Origin: Harmothoe impar
Taxonomy: Eukaryota; Annelida; Polychaeta; Phyllodocida; Polynoidae
Direction: 5' to 3'
Length of the DNA: 64,000 nucleotides
Assembly (NCBI GenBank): GCA_947462335.1
Contig: OX381707.1
Location: 84,344,610 to 84,408,609 of the forward strand
Shown here: in pieces, positions 46,154 through 58,907 of the stretch
How positions within the stretch are numbered: position 1 is the first letter of the stretch
Layout: every line of letters begins with the position of its first letter
The notes under the pieces: model-generated
Told to the model about the DNA's origin: nothing
What the model saw: the letters and a program-made list of their open reading frames with translations, nothing else
The model's database searches: none
Position numbers and translations under genes: made by a program

Positions 46154-46990
46154 TTAATGTTGCAAAAACATGACAGGGATATTAGGACAAATACCCATGC
46201 AGAAATTGCTCAACACAAAATAATTATTCTATCTGATGATAGCTTTATTATGCTATAAATGAGTCTTTGTCTTTATGTGAGTTTAAAGCTTGGTACCCTT
46301 TTGATGTACCCAGAATGAAGAGCAAATAATACACTAATGATTCTTGAAATTAGATTAGAACTTGACACCTTTTTGATGTTCCCCATACCAAAAAAACTAA
46401 ATTCCTTAACTGAGAAGGAGCATTCATAGATTCAGTATTTAACTTAGAATAGACCAAGAATGATACAAAAGAAGAATTTCTTTCTTATAGGTGATGGCAC
46501 CCAAACAGGCCTTGTAGCACTGCCAATCCAATGTCCGGAGGCTGCAGCCTAGGAGTGGCCCCACAGAGCCAACTGGAGGGAGACAATCAGATTTACTGCT
46601 GCTACTCAAGTACCACTTGTATAAGTCACACAACACCTCAAGGTGGCAGAGTAAGTGAAGGAAGTCTCTCATTGCATCTCCTAGTGCTGTGCTATTTACC
46701 CTATTTAGACAGCGCCCCAATGGGAGGCCTATCCTAGATGCACTACAATGGAGAACAAGCAATTTCAGATTGTTTCATGTGCCTTGATACAGGTCTGGTA
46801 AACTTATTGTTTAATGATTTGAATGATCAATTTATCTTTTTTTAAGTCTAGTTTATAATTATGTTATCTTACTATCGTAATGCACCAATCACGAAACCAA
46901 AAACTACAGACTCATCCAGCTGACTGACTGTTCTGTGTATCTGTTAAACATAATCCAGTATCTAGCGCTATACACACTTACCTCAATGCA
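46154..46990 (+). repeat. Diverged block, counterpart of 16500-16990
   Basis: Similarity to copy 2 resumes right after the hairpin (GTTGCAAAAACATGAC against GTTGCAAACACATGAC). The ORFs 46439-46762 (-) and 46531-46737 (+) overlap a segment shared with 16788-16976, but with frame breaks between copies. Confidence 0.55.
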
Positions 46991-47229
46991 CCAGACTAAG
47001 CTCAGATAAAGCTCAGATAAAGTCAGCTTTGGCTGGTGTCAAGTTTATGGCCATCCCTACAGCCCTACATGGCTTACCCAGGTCATGTGACACCCCACTC
47101 AATGACCTGACAACCAGACAACCCTAATCCCATGTCATCCATACATTATCCCCCCTATGTAACCTAAGGCCTAGGAAATGTCTTATTAGTAGCCTACAGG
47201 TGATACAAACCTGCTTCATATCTTAACCA

Positions 47230-50200
47230 GTAAACCATATTGCTCATACCTAGGGGTGTGATTATGGGTTTCATCCCTAGGCGCCAAATAATTACACTAA
47301 CAAGACTCCAAAGTACAAACTTACAAAGCAAAATTTATCGAAAATTGATATAGAATTGATTGTCAGGTGTTATGGTAAATCCTGTATTCACAGTAATTGA
47401 CTAATGGCTATATCAGGTATCTGGGGGAGGCAGCTTAACATGGTCATGGCAGCTTAGAATATATGTCAAAGTATATGCCCAGGTGTGGCTGCGTATTGAG
47501 AACTAAGATGGAAGGAAGGGCGCTCAGATTATCAGGTAGTGGCTGTCCTAAATAACCCTGCAGTGATATTTTTCTAATTGTCCCTGAGTGATTTACCCTC
47601 TGTGTTATAGACTGTTGCTGGGTGCAGGGAGAGAGGTCTGTGTTTACAAAGCCATCTCTGACTTTAGTAAGTCATGATGTGAGCTAACCATTCACCTGCT
47701 TAGGCTAGAACTGATTATGAGCATGTACGTTGTAGTATGTACAGATGTAAAATAATTGCAAAAAAGTTATAGCAAATATGTTTTTGTAAATTTAGTCACA
47801 CACCACTTATCTTTGGCAGGTTTCACAAAGTATAGTAATTTTCAGGGCTTTTTGTAAATCATGAAGTGACATTAAGTCAGCAAGAAATCCCATCACAGTG
47901 ATGATATAGAGCTTAGTGCTGTCACCTAGCGAGTCAACTTAGCACCAGGCAACTGTCAATGATAGTGCTAGATCCCAGGGACATGTCAATTTGACTCACA
48001 GGAAGCTTGACAGTGCAGGACTGATGAATTAAAGTTGTTTTATCTTCAGTATATGGGGCCGCTTTACTCCCAGATATTCTTGAATTGTGTCCAATCAAGT
48101 GCAATCTGCTTTTTGAGAAATCAACTGCAATTTTTCAAGATATTACTCTAAAAAGTTGTGAGTTATAGACTCATTTAAGAAATGAGGATGTGGACAAAGC
48201 AATATGCGTTACATTGTTTCCGAAGAGTTGCTCACTGTCATTTTAAGTAAATCCATCTACATGTATCTACATTTAGTGGGGCAGCTGCCAGTATTTCATG
48301 GAAGCTTGCACTAAGGTGCAGATAAAAGCATAATAATGACAGTGAATATAACACATTATCTTTTACAGTAAATATAATGGTACAAACTATTAATGTACTT
48401 GCAAAAATGTGCTGTGATAAGTCAATCATTAATGAGAAAACAGGTCCTGTATTTGCAGCATCCTGTTTGTGTGCACTGAGACCAGCTGCAGCATGTACAC
48501 CAATGTGTGTGTGTAGCCGCACCATCATGGTAGATGTTAATCTCCCAAATAGCTGTTGTGTGATGGGCAGACATGTCCTGATACCATGTGACTCACTACA
48601 CAGGCTGTAGGATCTGGTGACAAAACTGAGGCTCTAAAACAGTGTATATTTATAACAATATGTTGTTGAAGGAGCGTCCATGTATCCATGGAGGCAAAGG
48701 TGTATTACACATTGAATTAACTTCATCACCAGGTTAAATATGTTTTGAAAGAACCAATAAAATGTGCACAAACGATTGATGGGACAGTGGGGGTTAATAA
48801 AAGAAAATATCCCCAAACATACCAGAGTCCTTTGGTCTGTGTCTAATTTGTTACTTCATTGAGCTGTTTTTCAGTATTGTCCTCAGTGGTTCCTTACAAC
48901 TTAGGAGGATAATGAGTTATCTTTCATAAGTTTTGGAACCAATATCTACCAGCGCTTCTCAAAAAATTTCGATTGTGTAAGGTTCTACAATCTATATCCT
49001 AAAAATGTCCCTTGAAAGATGCTCCATTCATACTTTGTTGAATGTAAACAATAACAAAAGGTTTTCTTGGTTTCAACAGAATTTTGTCCCCAATTTCAGC
49101 CTCCTTAATGTTGCTCTTTGACAAATACAAAACACCCTCTTCACACCGCAGATGATATTAGGAAGATTAAACAAGATGGTGAGCAATTTGAGAACTCGCG
49201 AAAATGTTATCAACTTTAAGTACTGCATTTCTCTTTACAGTTTCATTGATTTCACTTTAAAAAGCAAAACCCCTTGTATCTGATCTGTGGATTAATTCCG
49301 TGTTGATATCATAATTGAAAGGGTTATTAATCTCTTCTTTGCATCCTCACAGGAAAGTACCAAAGGAAGAGGTTATAGCTTCACAAACATACAGTAGAAG
49401 TAAATAGTTAATGGGAGGAACAATTCAGGGTTACACCTTGGTATTTGTTTAAATATCCTTATTTGTCAGCACACTGTAAAGATGATTATGGCATTACTGT
49501 TACCTTTACTGCTTCCTACACATTCTGTGCTCTAAACACTGATGTAACTCTACAGGTGTTACTAAAGGCAATCCCCAAACAGGGAATTCCCTGGCAGAGT
49601 GTAGGGTGTTTACCACTGGTACAAGAGGCCGCGAAAACGGCCGTTTCTCTACTCCACTACAGTATTTTCTCATTTTCTATAGGAAAAATAAGGATTATCA
49701 GAAATATTTGGACATCCCTAGAAAGCCAATGTGTTAGGCTATTAGACCATGCATGGTGCCACCTGAATAATGCAATTTTCCATAGCAAAAATACCATCAT
49801 TCTGAGAAAAAGCCCTCCCACAGCAGTTACTGCACTGAGTGGGTTTATTTGTGGGCTCTGTGGTATGAGCACATCTTCTGTCATTCTAAATCCGCACCTT
49901 AAGGCTTTAAAATAAATTATGTTGATACCCTGGGGTTGTAGGGGAGACCTTAATCTACATCTTGGTGGTAGCTCCACTTTTCTATAATTTTTCTAAGTGT
50001 ATCTGCTGATAAAAACTATAACTAATCGGCTCATATCAGCATGAAAAATCCAGATAATCATAACGGAGCTAAGCACATCTTAAAGTGCAATTTATTAGCT
50101 CATAGACAGTTATTGCATGTTAGATTGTATCTCCAGTGGTTCTAAGCGGATATTAGGTACTATTAGGACATATCCTTGGCTAAATAATGCACTCCCTGGA

Positions 50201-50740
50201 TGTAGGGGGTAGCAGATTATTTACAAAGTCCATGAATACTAATATAGATCTATGGGCCTATTGTGTGAAAACATGTCTTTAATATCCTTTTGGAAAATCT
50301 ATTCTATACTGATTATTATGGACATGATAGGTGATTAAAGAGCATCAAGTGGAGTAGAGAATCGAGGTCCCTGGTGCTACAGTAGGCCTACAGGTAATCA
50401 CCCTAGCTATGGTCTGTAGTGACCACTTTTCTCTGGTGAAGTGTATGGTAAGTTTTTCCGAAAATAACTCAGACTCCGGCAGACGTTGTGCTTAATTACT
50501 CTGGATCGAAACCAGATATCAACATGCAGTCTTTTGCATTCTCTTCCAAACATATTTTCCTTTCTAATGATAGGTCCCAGACTTTTGTAGACATAGTATT
50601 TCAATTTAGGGGTAAACATACAGAGGGCAGCACACACAATTTAACTTCATACACCAAGAAAAGGATAATGATAATAATATTCCATCCATGGTCAGCTATT
50701 TACACAGTGTCTCCCAATTCAGTCTGAAGCAAGTGCTGGT
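47230..50740. other. Mostly unassigned non-coding stretch
   Basis: Contains short similarities to earlier blocks (for example 47940-48000 with 12590-12640, and 49240-49330 with 13020-13090). The 156-aa ORF 49445-49915 and the antisense ORF 49657-49977 have no recognisable motif, and I treat them as chance. Confidence 0.4.
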
Positions 50741-52140
50741 TTAGAATATAGGATAGGGTAAGGGGACTGATGACATATAAGGTGTCAACTGATATACCTG
50801 TCCTTATAAGGGCTCAGGCAGGTTGTACATCAGGGGTTATGAAGACATTTCTAGTCAGCACTGGACACTGCCCTGAGCCCACACACACCCTCCCTGCCTC
50901 AGACCTGTCTATATCATGAGCTGCTCACACATTGAGCTACTCCTTCACCAGGACCTCCCCCTGGAATGAGCTGTACCCTGATATTCAATGAGCCACTCCC
51001 GACATTGAGCACTTCATCACACAGAGTCACTTAACCCTAGGTCCACAAGTGGTGACTGCTTCAAAAGGTTAACCTCTCCTGAATTACTTTTTATTTATTT
51101 AGATCAAGCTCTCCTTTTATGCAGCCAGAATCTTGATTGGTTTACAGTCAGCTAAGTCACCTTTAGCTCCTGGTTATTTGCCATCAGAGGTTTGAATCAA
51201 TGACAGTATCTGAAAGATCTCTTGTTAAATTGTTAAAGTATATTCTATTTTCTTCTCTGTAACACATTGTAACACTCCCAAACCTTGATAACAGACCCCC
51301 TTTCCCCAGTAGGGCATTAATACTAGTATGTTTTTGATAGGCAGACCAAGCCTAATTGATGCAATCATATGAAATTAATTGAAATAAAAGCCTGCTGTCA
51401 AATCTACCATCTCCAGTAGGTTCAGGTTTAAACCTCCAATTAATCCAAGGCTGAGGCTTTCTCCAAATCAAATGCAGAATCCTTAGGCATTAGGTAATGC
51501 CCAGGCCTATTTCTACAAAAACTAGTTTTAAAAATTGAAATCTCCTTGCATTAAAAATTGACCAGTATCTTACTTTTGCTTCAAAGTTAGTTTCATCCCT
51601 AACATTTTAAAGCAGACATTGTTATTCAGAACTCCAACTTCCTATCAAAAGGAATCTTTTGTCTGAAAAACATTACCTTTCAATGGAAAACAGGAAAGAC
51701 ACTGAATCACACAAATACAACAGTTTGTCATCATTGTCTGCGGTGAAAGAGGTAAACTTCTTATCAAAGAGCCGTTCTCCGAAAACATGGAGGAAATTGA
51801 TTTGCACTTAGTATTTCTGACCTTCCTCTGAGGCATTTTTGTCCCCGTTTCCACCAGTTACCAGACACACACAATCAAAACATTTCAAAATCCAAGGTTG
51901 AAGGCCGAAGGATATTGTGTGATTGGCTTTCTGGTGTCAAATAATACCCCAATAGGTTATAGATCATCACACCATGGCCCTCTCTGTGGAATCCTTCTTG
52001 AATCTTGTCACCTTGGATTTTGATACTAAGCCAGAAATCAGAAAAATCTGTGACCGTCTTGCTTGAAAATCATTTTCTTTACATTGCCAAGAAACATTGT
52101 TGTCACAGAGGACAGTCAAAAAAATGTTAATTAAAAAAAA
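50740..52140 (+). repeat. Diverged block, counterpart of 1930-2150 and 3950-5040
   Basis: Begins with the conserved inverted-repeat segment (50810-50880), then follows 3958-5040. Ends in AT-rich sequence with A-runs near 52130 and 52180. Confidence 0.65.
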
Positions 52141-52293
52141 TAGATTTGCACATATTTGCAGAGAAATATAAATTTAAAAAAAACTAGAACCCCATTTCTG
52201 CATGGTCATTGATTTTTGGTTGATACAAAGCCTATCTGAGATGGAATAAGGAAAATTTTCTAATTCTCCGGTCTACAACCAGAAGGGTTTCTG

Positions 52294-52590
52294 ATGAGAG
52301 CCATTACTCCTGAGTCTTGTATCTTTGACCCTGATACTGTTTGCAAGTTCCCTCAGCCTTCTCACTGCTCGTGCCCCCCTCCCTATGGGAGATCCACATC
52401 AGTAGTCCCATTTCCCAAGCCTACATCGAGCACCAACAAGCCTCCTGATTCTATAGCTGCAGGGTCTTCAACAGATCGCTGCCATCTTGGAATCGAGGCT
52501 GTTATTCCCAAAACACAGAGGCAGCTCATTGAAACCTTTATGGCATCACTGCATGAATATTGCCATTTAAGCAAAGATTGGACTGCTTAA
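52294..52590 (+). other. 98-aa ORF, unrecognised
   Basis: Proline/serine-rich first half and a more ordinary second half (TQRQLIETFMASLHEYC). Composition is less AT-driven than its surroundings. No start-context, splice or homology support; it could be an exon or chance. Confidence 0.15.
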
Positions 52591-53117
52591 AGTCACAATT
52601 TAAGCTTAGTGAACATAAAACAGCTTAAAGTGTGACTTTAAGTGATACAAAGTTTGTTTAATGCCAACAATCATGTAGTGTGTGTAGCAGACTGTTCACC
52701 TTCACTGCAGGTAACCTGGGAATAAGCATGGCATCGATTGGTACTACTTCACAGCTGAAGTTGTGATTAGAACCAATGAAAATCTCTACACAATATGGTT
52801 CTAACAATGAAAGGGAAAGCTCTGAATGGATATAATCATGACCACAGTGGACCTGTTATATCCCTATGTGAATTGTTGAAGGAACAGAATTAGGTTCTTG
52901 TCTCAGGCTGAGAGGAGGGAACTCATCTGTTAGTCTGATGTCTGGCTGGAATCTTAAACAGCTGCTATCTGAGTTTAGATGCCTTAACCCTTTAAGGGTT
53001 ACAGAGTGCTTTTATGCGCTTTGCCCTCTCACAAATGCAGCCTCAGAATACTCTACAAATGCAACTACTTACTGGAGTTTATCAACCCTGTAGAACTTAT
53101 GTATGAATGAGTCACTG

Positions 53118-53190
53118 TTTTTGTTCAGCGTTGCATTCATGCATCATGGTGACGATGGGCATAATGCCGTAGTGCATGATGCAACCCTCA
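53118..53190. repeat. GATGCA-type inverted-repeat element
   Basis: Two GCATGATGCAACCCT/GCATTCATGCATCATGG-type arms face each other, resembling the family at 2405-2475 and 58756-58907. Confidence 0.4.
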
Positions 53191-56100
53191 AAGGACTAGC
53201 AAAACAGGGGTCCTAGTTTCCAGAGGTACATGCACAGGCTCTAACAATAGCAAAGGTAAAGATTGTCAAGACTGGTCTCCACCATTACCAAACACTCATT
53301 GAGATGGAATCATACAAACCTGGACTCACTGAAAACACCAAGTAGAGCTTTTTAACCTGCCTTAATCCCTGAGTCAATCTCAACTTGCTAGTCTATAGCC
53401 TAGTTGCTTTGAGAATCTGCTAATTTGAATGGACCAATCTGAGGAATTGCAGGATTCCATCTACCATAGATATCTGGACAACACATGTATCTGGTTCTAA
53501 GTCAGATACTCTATTATCATCAATAATCACTGGATCTCTTTCATTAATGCTGACAAAGCTACATAGACGATGCATTCCTAAATGCTCACTGTGAAACGTC
53601 AAGAAATGACCAGTAAATTACTCACCATCATACAGACAAATGAACATGAACCTTTAGGGAGAGTGCCTTTCATCGAAGCTAACAGAAGTGGCGCAGTCAG
53701 CAGCTCTCTGTGATGTGGGAGGCTGTGTATGAGAATTAAGCCCATACCTCCTTCCACTCAAACTGTCAGGAATGAATCCACAAGAAGGTAATACTGCTAA
53801 GTTTTCCCATAGAAGATTCAATATCATGACTCCCATGCAGGTGCATGAAGGTGGAAAATACGGTTCTTTTAGGGGTAATTGAGCTCAAAGACTTATGCCA
53901 TTTCTCACTGCAGTAAGGTACCCAATCATAGGCAAGATGGCGGCTGGCACAAACTTACCAATATGATCCCTAAAAGAAGGAACCGGCGTGGATGAACTAC
54001 AAAGGTAGGCAGCACCACCTTGTGTGACCCCCAGACTTTGATGCTTTACACTTGGCCCGGCCATGCAGAGACCTGGGACGTGTCTCTGCTGTATGCTCAA
54101 GCTAATTGGTCATTGTGTCATTGTTCTAAATAGTTTCATCTCTTCATCTTGTGCATACTCTTATGGTAAATGCTGCGTATGATAATTATTCCAAAAATAA
54201 CCTTTTCGCATAACAAAGACAACTTTGTTGAAAGAAAGTACCCAGGTTGTAGGTTTTGCAACTTACCAAATTATTTCCCTTTGAGGATAAGAGGAAAATT
54301 ATCTATCAGGTTAGCAGAAATAGGGGCAAACTTACAAATGTCCATACAATTTTGAAACCTTCCCTTAAAACACACCTTAAAGCAGGACAATCCATTGCAT
54401 CTCTCCTTAAGAGAGTTCTACAAATGCAGTGCTATCTTCATTAGCATTAATTCTAAAGTATACAACATCAATAGCCCTAAGGCAGAGTCCCAAGGCAGAT
54501 GTCCAAATGGGGTGAAACATTTATACATTTTAACTAGTTTATTTACTTATCTACTATGCTAAAAGGATGAACCATAAGTCAACCAGCCCTTTCCCTTTTA
54601 TTCCAGTCACCCACTGTACCTGAAGGCACTGTCCATGATAGGACTCTGCATCTGCAATAGCCTCTGGCATCCCACCAACTCTGTCAATACAAGAGATGAG
54701 ACAGGAATGTGTCTTACAGATGGCGTTCTTTGATGCAGGCCCACTGGGTGTCAGATGGTGATTGACTGAGATAATGGTAGGTAAACAGGATCAGGGAAAT
54801 GGTCCAATGGGATTGCTGACAGGCAAGAAGCCAACTGAGAGCTGTCTTACTAAGTGTTGTATATATATGTGTAATGTAGAATAGGCAGCTTTTTCATACA
54901 TTGAGTGTTGTATTTTCTCACTTCTACCATTACTCCCCTGCTGCCCTTATTTAGTCCAACCCTCTGAGAGGCAGAGACTCCTAATGTGTTATGCTCATGT
55001 ATCATCTCGATGCAGAGCTGGGGAATTTCCATTGCATCATTGCAAAAAAGGCAATAGGAAGTTCAGCACCATGCTGCATCTTACATGTTAAAGTAAGTAT
55101 ATCCGACGTGTGGGACAAAAAAATAAATCTCCTTAATAATGAGTCAGGATGTTCCCAAATATCATACTTAACTTCCTATCTACTCAATTCCCCCTCACTC
55201 CCACCAATATTGCTTATGTTTAATTTTTGTTTCCTAAAATATGGTTATTTTTGAAAAAATCCTGCGGGATTTTTATGCCCCATGGTAAAAACAGGAGAAA
55301 ACACCATGGTTTGACCCCATGGGACCCACCTTCTGAACTGTGACTGCCCATGGATACCATTTTAAATCAGATATACCCACTTTAAACATTGCTATAGCAA
55401 GAATGCCATCATGAACTGGTTCAGACTCCAGGATGGATCATGTTGAGTTAGTGGAACCTCTGTGGAGGTGTTTCGTCATCAGGAGACAAGGCGTGATATA
55501 AGGCAGGATGGGATATGACAAACACAATGTAAACAAGAGTTTGTGTTATTCAGACACATGGATGTGTGGAATACAACCTGACACTTATGCAGCACTGGTG
55601 TTAACTGGTCACCAACATCAGCCTTGAAATACCAAGTGTTATGGTTAATAAGGGTGTCATGGTCCGATTCATGTTTTAAATCCAGCTTAAATGTGTTTCA
55701 AATGTTAGTACAATATCATATTTGGAGGATAGGGCACAATACAATGTCATCTATGTGCAATAAGAGCCCAATTACAGGTTCAGATGTGGGCCAAGTATAG
55801 CGTTTTACAGTGTATTTTAAATGGGGGAATTACAGCGTGCACTGCAAAATTAGTAAATTGAGCCATAATCTGATAATTAGTCAAATTCTAGGCTGAATTG
55901 TAGGGAATGAGAGTAAATAAAGTAGCTAGCACATAAAAAAGTATGGCCATAGGGAACAATCTGGTTCAATTTTAACAAAATTCATTTTTGTGACCTCATC
56001 GGACCATGCCCACTTTAATAAACTGTAATCCACCCTCAAACGGCCAACATGATGCATGATGACAACCTTCAACATTTTTAAACAGCAAGACATGTTAGAT

Positions 56101-56482
56101 TCCAATGGTAAATTGAGTAGCTTGTATTTGCAGGCACCTCTTGTAAAGAGTCTGATGAATTTGATTTCACCTCAATCCCCTTCACTTCCTAGTTGATCCC
56201 TGTTGCACATGTGAGTGATGGATTACTAAAACTCTGCTTGGAGCAGGTCTGTTAGAGCTGGGGAGGTGTTGTCTAAGCCCAGGTGCCAAATTGATGAGGC
56301 AAAGTAGCCCGACAAGCTAACCATGCATCATTCAACTTACCCTGCTGTAGCTACAATGTGAATCACAAAAGTAACTGCCATGTATTATTTCCCCTTTCTA
56401 CGTCCCAACATCAACAAAATGAAGGGATGATTAGGTTTGACTCAGTTTGAAAGAATCCGACTCATTTTGTCCTTTATCGTTA
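53191..56482. other. Repeat fragments, no gene
   Basis: 54600-54870 matches 17100-17420 and 55450-55560 matches 19070-19190 (shared GGAGGTGTTTC and GAGACAAGG segments). The ORFs here are short and unrecognised. Confidence 0.45.
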
Positions 56483-56802
56483 GGGAGTGGTCATTTTTTA
56501 ACAACAGGGGGGGGTCGGTGGATTTCCGCGCGAGCGGGTCAACATTTTTTTGGTCCCCCCCGCGAGAGGGGTCGAAATTTTTTTGGCCCCCCCCTCCAGC
56601 AGGTTGAAATTGAGCGCGGCCGAACCCTTTGAGCTATAATAATGCGCGGGCTTTTCCGCTAAAAAGGGGTGTAATTTTTTTGGTCCCCCCCTCAAGAGGG
56701 GTCCAAATTTTTTTGGTCCCCCCCCTTCAAGGGGTCCAAATTTTTTTGGTCCCCCCCCCAAATCCACCAACCCCCCCCTGTTGTTAAAAAATGACCACTC
56801 CC
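56483..56802. mobile_element. MITE with TTA target duplication
   Basis: Inverted ends GGGAGTGGTCATTTTTTAAC and its complement extend over about 30 bp into G- or C-runs, flanked by TTA on both sides (56480-56482 and 56803-56805). The interior consists of repeated AATTTTTTTGGTCCCCCCC units and a CpG-rich centre. A 3-bp TWA duplication fits PIF/Harbinger elements; the family assignment is inferred. Both overlapping ORFs are artefacts. Confidence 0.7.
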
Positions 56803-57189
56803 TTATGATGCTACATAGACAAAGGTCCAAGATGATCTGTCTGAATGAAAGGTTTCTCAACAAATGGTACTTTGGGTCCTATCACACAAGGTGGAACCAA
56901 GGGTGATCAGACCCATGGTCCGGCGAGTGGAGAAACCAGGAGTTCACTCTGATTAAGTGGATGGTACTTAAGCAAAGTAGTTTCCACATTAAATAAAGTG
57001 GCACATTTATGAAGAGGAAAACATATTTATTGAGGATGTATAATTATTGTATAGCGATGACTCAGTATTCTCCGTATGGGCGGCCATGTTAGTTCCGAGC
57101 TCGCAATCTATCGTGAGACTTAGGCATTGACCAGACACTCACACACCATAGCTTCCAGGGAAAAGGCTGCAATACGAGAGCAGAACCAA

Positions 57190-57751
57190 GGTCTCATGAG
57201 ATTTCTGGTGTCATTGGATTTAATAAAAGATATCAAGTTTAAGTCATTAATGTTGTATTATCTAAGTAAAATGATGTCTAGTAAAATCCTGTTAAGGGTT
57301 TATATTACGTATGTACTGCCTTTTATAGATTATGCCGACATACTATATGGAGCTGCAAACACAGACTTATTAGCCTTGTTACAAAGGAAACAGAATAGAT
57401 GTTTAAAAACATGTCTGGGTTTGAATATATTAACCCCTTCAGTCGATGTTCATTGTCTTGCGAACCTACCTATACTAAGCGAGCGTAGAATTTACCACAC
57501 TAAGTTGTTAGCTTTTAAGAGAGTCCATAGTGGTGGTCTGTACTTACAGAATATAGTCAGGCCGACTCGTGCGAATGTTGCAACCCTTGTTAAATTATGT
57601 GACGATCCATTCGGCAGCATATGAAAAATGCCCTGAGGCTGTATGCGCTAGGCTTTGGAACGAGCAAACTGCTGATCTTAGGTCATTAAACATCCAATGT
57701 GATTACAAAAACAAAGTCAAAGAGGTGATGCTCAATACCATTCCTAAGTAA
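57190..57751 (+). pseudogene. Non-LTR retrotransposon RT C-terminal fragment
   Basis: The frame to 57624 encodes the region just after the polymerase palm of LINE reverse transcriptases: a YVLPFIDYADILYGAAN motif, LLQRKQNRCLKTCLG, a 'CLANLPILSERRIYH' stretch and KLLAFKRVHSGG. The usual last segment, CARLWNEQTADLRSLNIQC followed by a lysine-rich end, continues in another frame from about 57600 to a stop at 57751, so there is a frameshift near 57600. The catalytic core and endonuclease are absent (5'-truncated copy). It is inactive, and the clade is not determined. Confidence 0.75.
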
Positions 57752-58755
57752 TCTAATATTTATTCTGTACCTTTATGTACTATTTATCTGGGGGTGACAC
57801 AAGACTTAAAACTGTTATCTTTGTCGCATATTTTGTCCTATCGTTACTAAAGAATACGTGTCCTTTATACATGAATCTAGCCCATGGTAAGGGCATAATA
57901 TTATCTGTTGATAGGCCCTTCCCATAACTTTATTTCTCAATCTAGTTATCATTGAATACCGGTACATGCGTATGTAATATACACTCCTCATATCGAGTCA
58001 CCAGAATGGAGGAGCACATGTATGTCATACATTGTAATACTTCACTCGGACCATATGTGAGAAATAAAGTTGAAATGTTGTTCAAAAAATTGTACACAGA
58101 GTGGCCGCGGGAACAAGTCCGATCCCGGGAGAGGCCTATATCTTCCATGACTGGTAATAACTACCAAACTTAACGTACAGATTAGTTCTTATATGAGAGA
58201 TTGGTCAGAGCTTGGAAGATGCTCTCAGCAAAGCAATAAACTCATTTAATGATTATGCTGACATATACGATTCTTCTCAGTAGCATTTGGCAAGGGACCC
58301 TAGACATGTAATTTTACACACTATACAGAATTGATTACTGATAATTATCTCAACGTTTATAAAGATAATAGCATATTAATGATGAGATATTCATGCCGGG
58401 TATTCATGCCAGTTTCTGTGCCAATGACCCCGGAGCAGTTATTTCGTTATGATCACCTTAGTTCCACTGACCCATGACGCCCTCTTCCTGTAATGATCCT
58501 TTACCTTAACTGATGAAGCCACATTTGTTAACACTGAGTAGTTTGAGTGGAATAAATGGGGCCCTTGAGCCCTCCCACTAATACAGAGTACCAGGAATCT
58601 ATATAATACATTATCACTATAAGATAACTTTTGGGTTTCTAAAATAAAAGCATTTTTGAGATTAATAGAAATACACCCCACTGAACATAAGGAGGCAGTG
58701 ATCACCAGTTTACCATTTAAGGACACCAGAATACGTTAATTTGTCATGTCCTTGG
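57752..58755. other. Sequence after the retrotransposon fragment
   Basis: The first part may be the 3' untranslated region of the retrotransposon. No poly-A tail or target duplication was identified. ORFs 57952-58173 and 58439-58726 are unrecognised. Confidence 0.35.
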
Positions 58756-58907
58756 TTGTCATGATGCATGAATACAGCCCTGGAGAGGAACTCAACAGTG
58801 CTTCATTCAAACATCCTCTACCAGGTTGACATGCTCCCATCAGCAAGATGCACCAGTGCAGCACCGGGGGAGTTACACACCAGGGCTGCATTGGTGCATC
58901 ATGACAA
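58756..58907. mobile_element. About 150-bp MITE, GATGCA family
   Basis: The left end TTGTCATGATGCATGAATAC and right end GGTGCATCATGACAA are inverted, and both arms contain the complement pair CAGCCCTGG/CCAGGGCTG. The centre has further imperfect GATGCACCAGTGCAGCAC repeats. It is the longest copy of the family in the window. Confidence 0.65.

Noticed and set aside
49445..49915. 156-aa ORF and an overlapping 106-aa antisense ORF
   Set aside because: No motif, domain or start context is recognisable, and the length is within chance for a 64-kb window.
56498..56863. 121-aa glycine/lysine-rich ORF on the minus strand
   Set aside because: It lies almost entirely within the GGTCCCCC repeats of the MITE.
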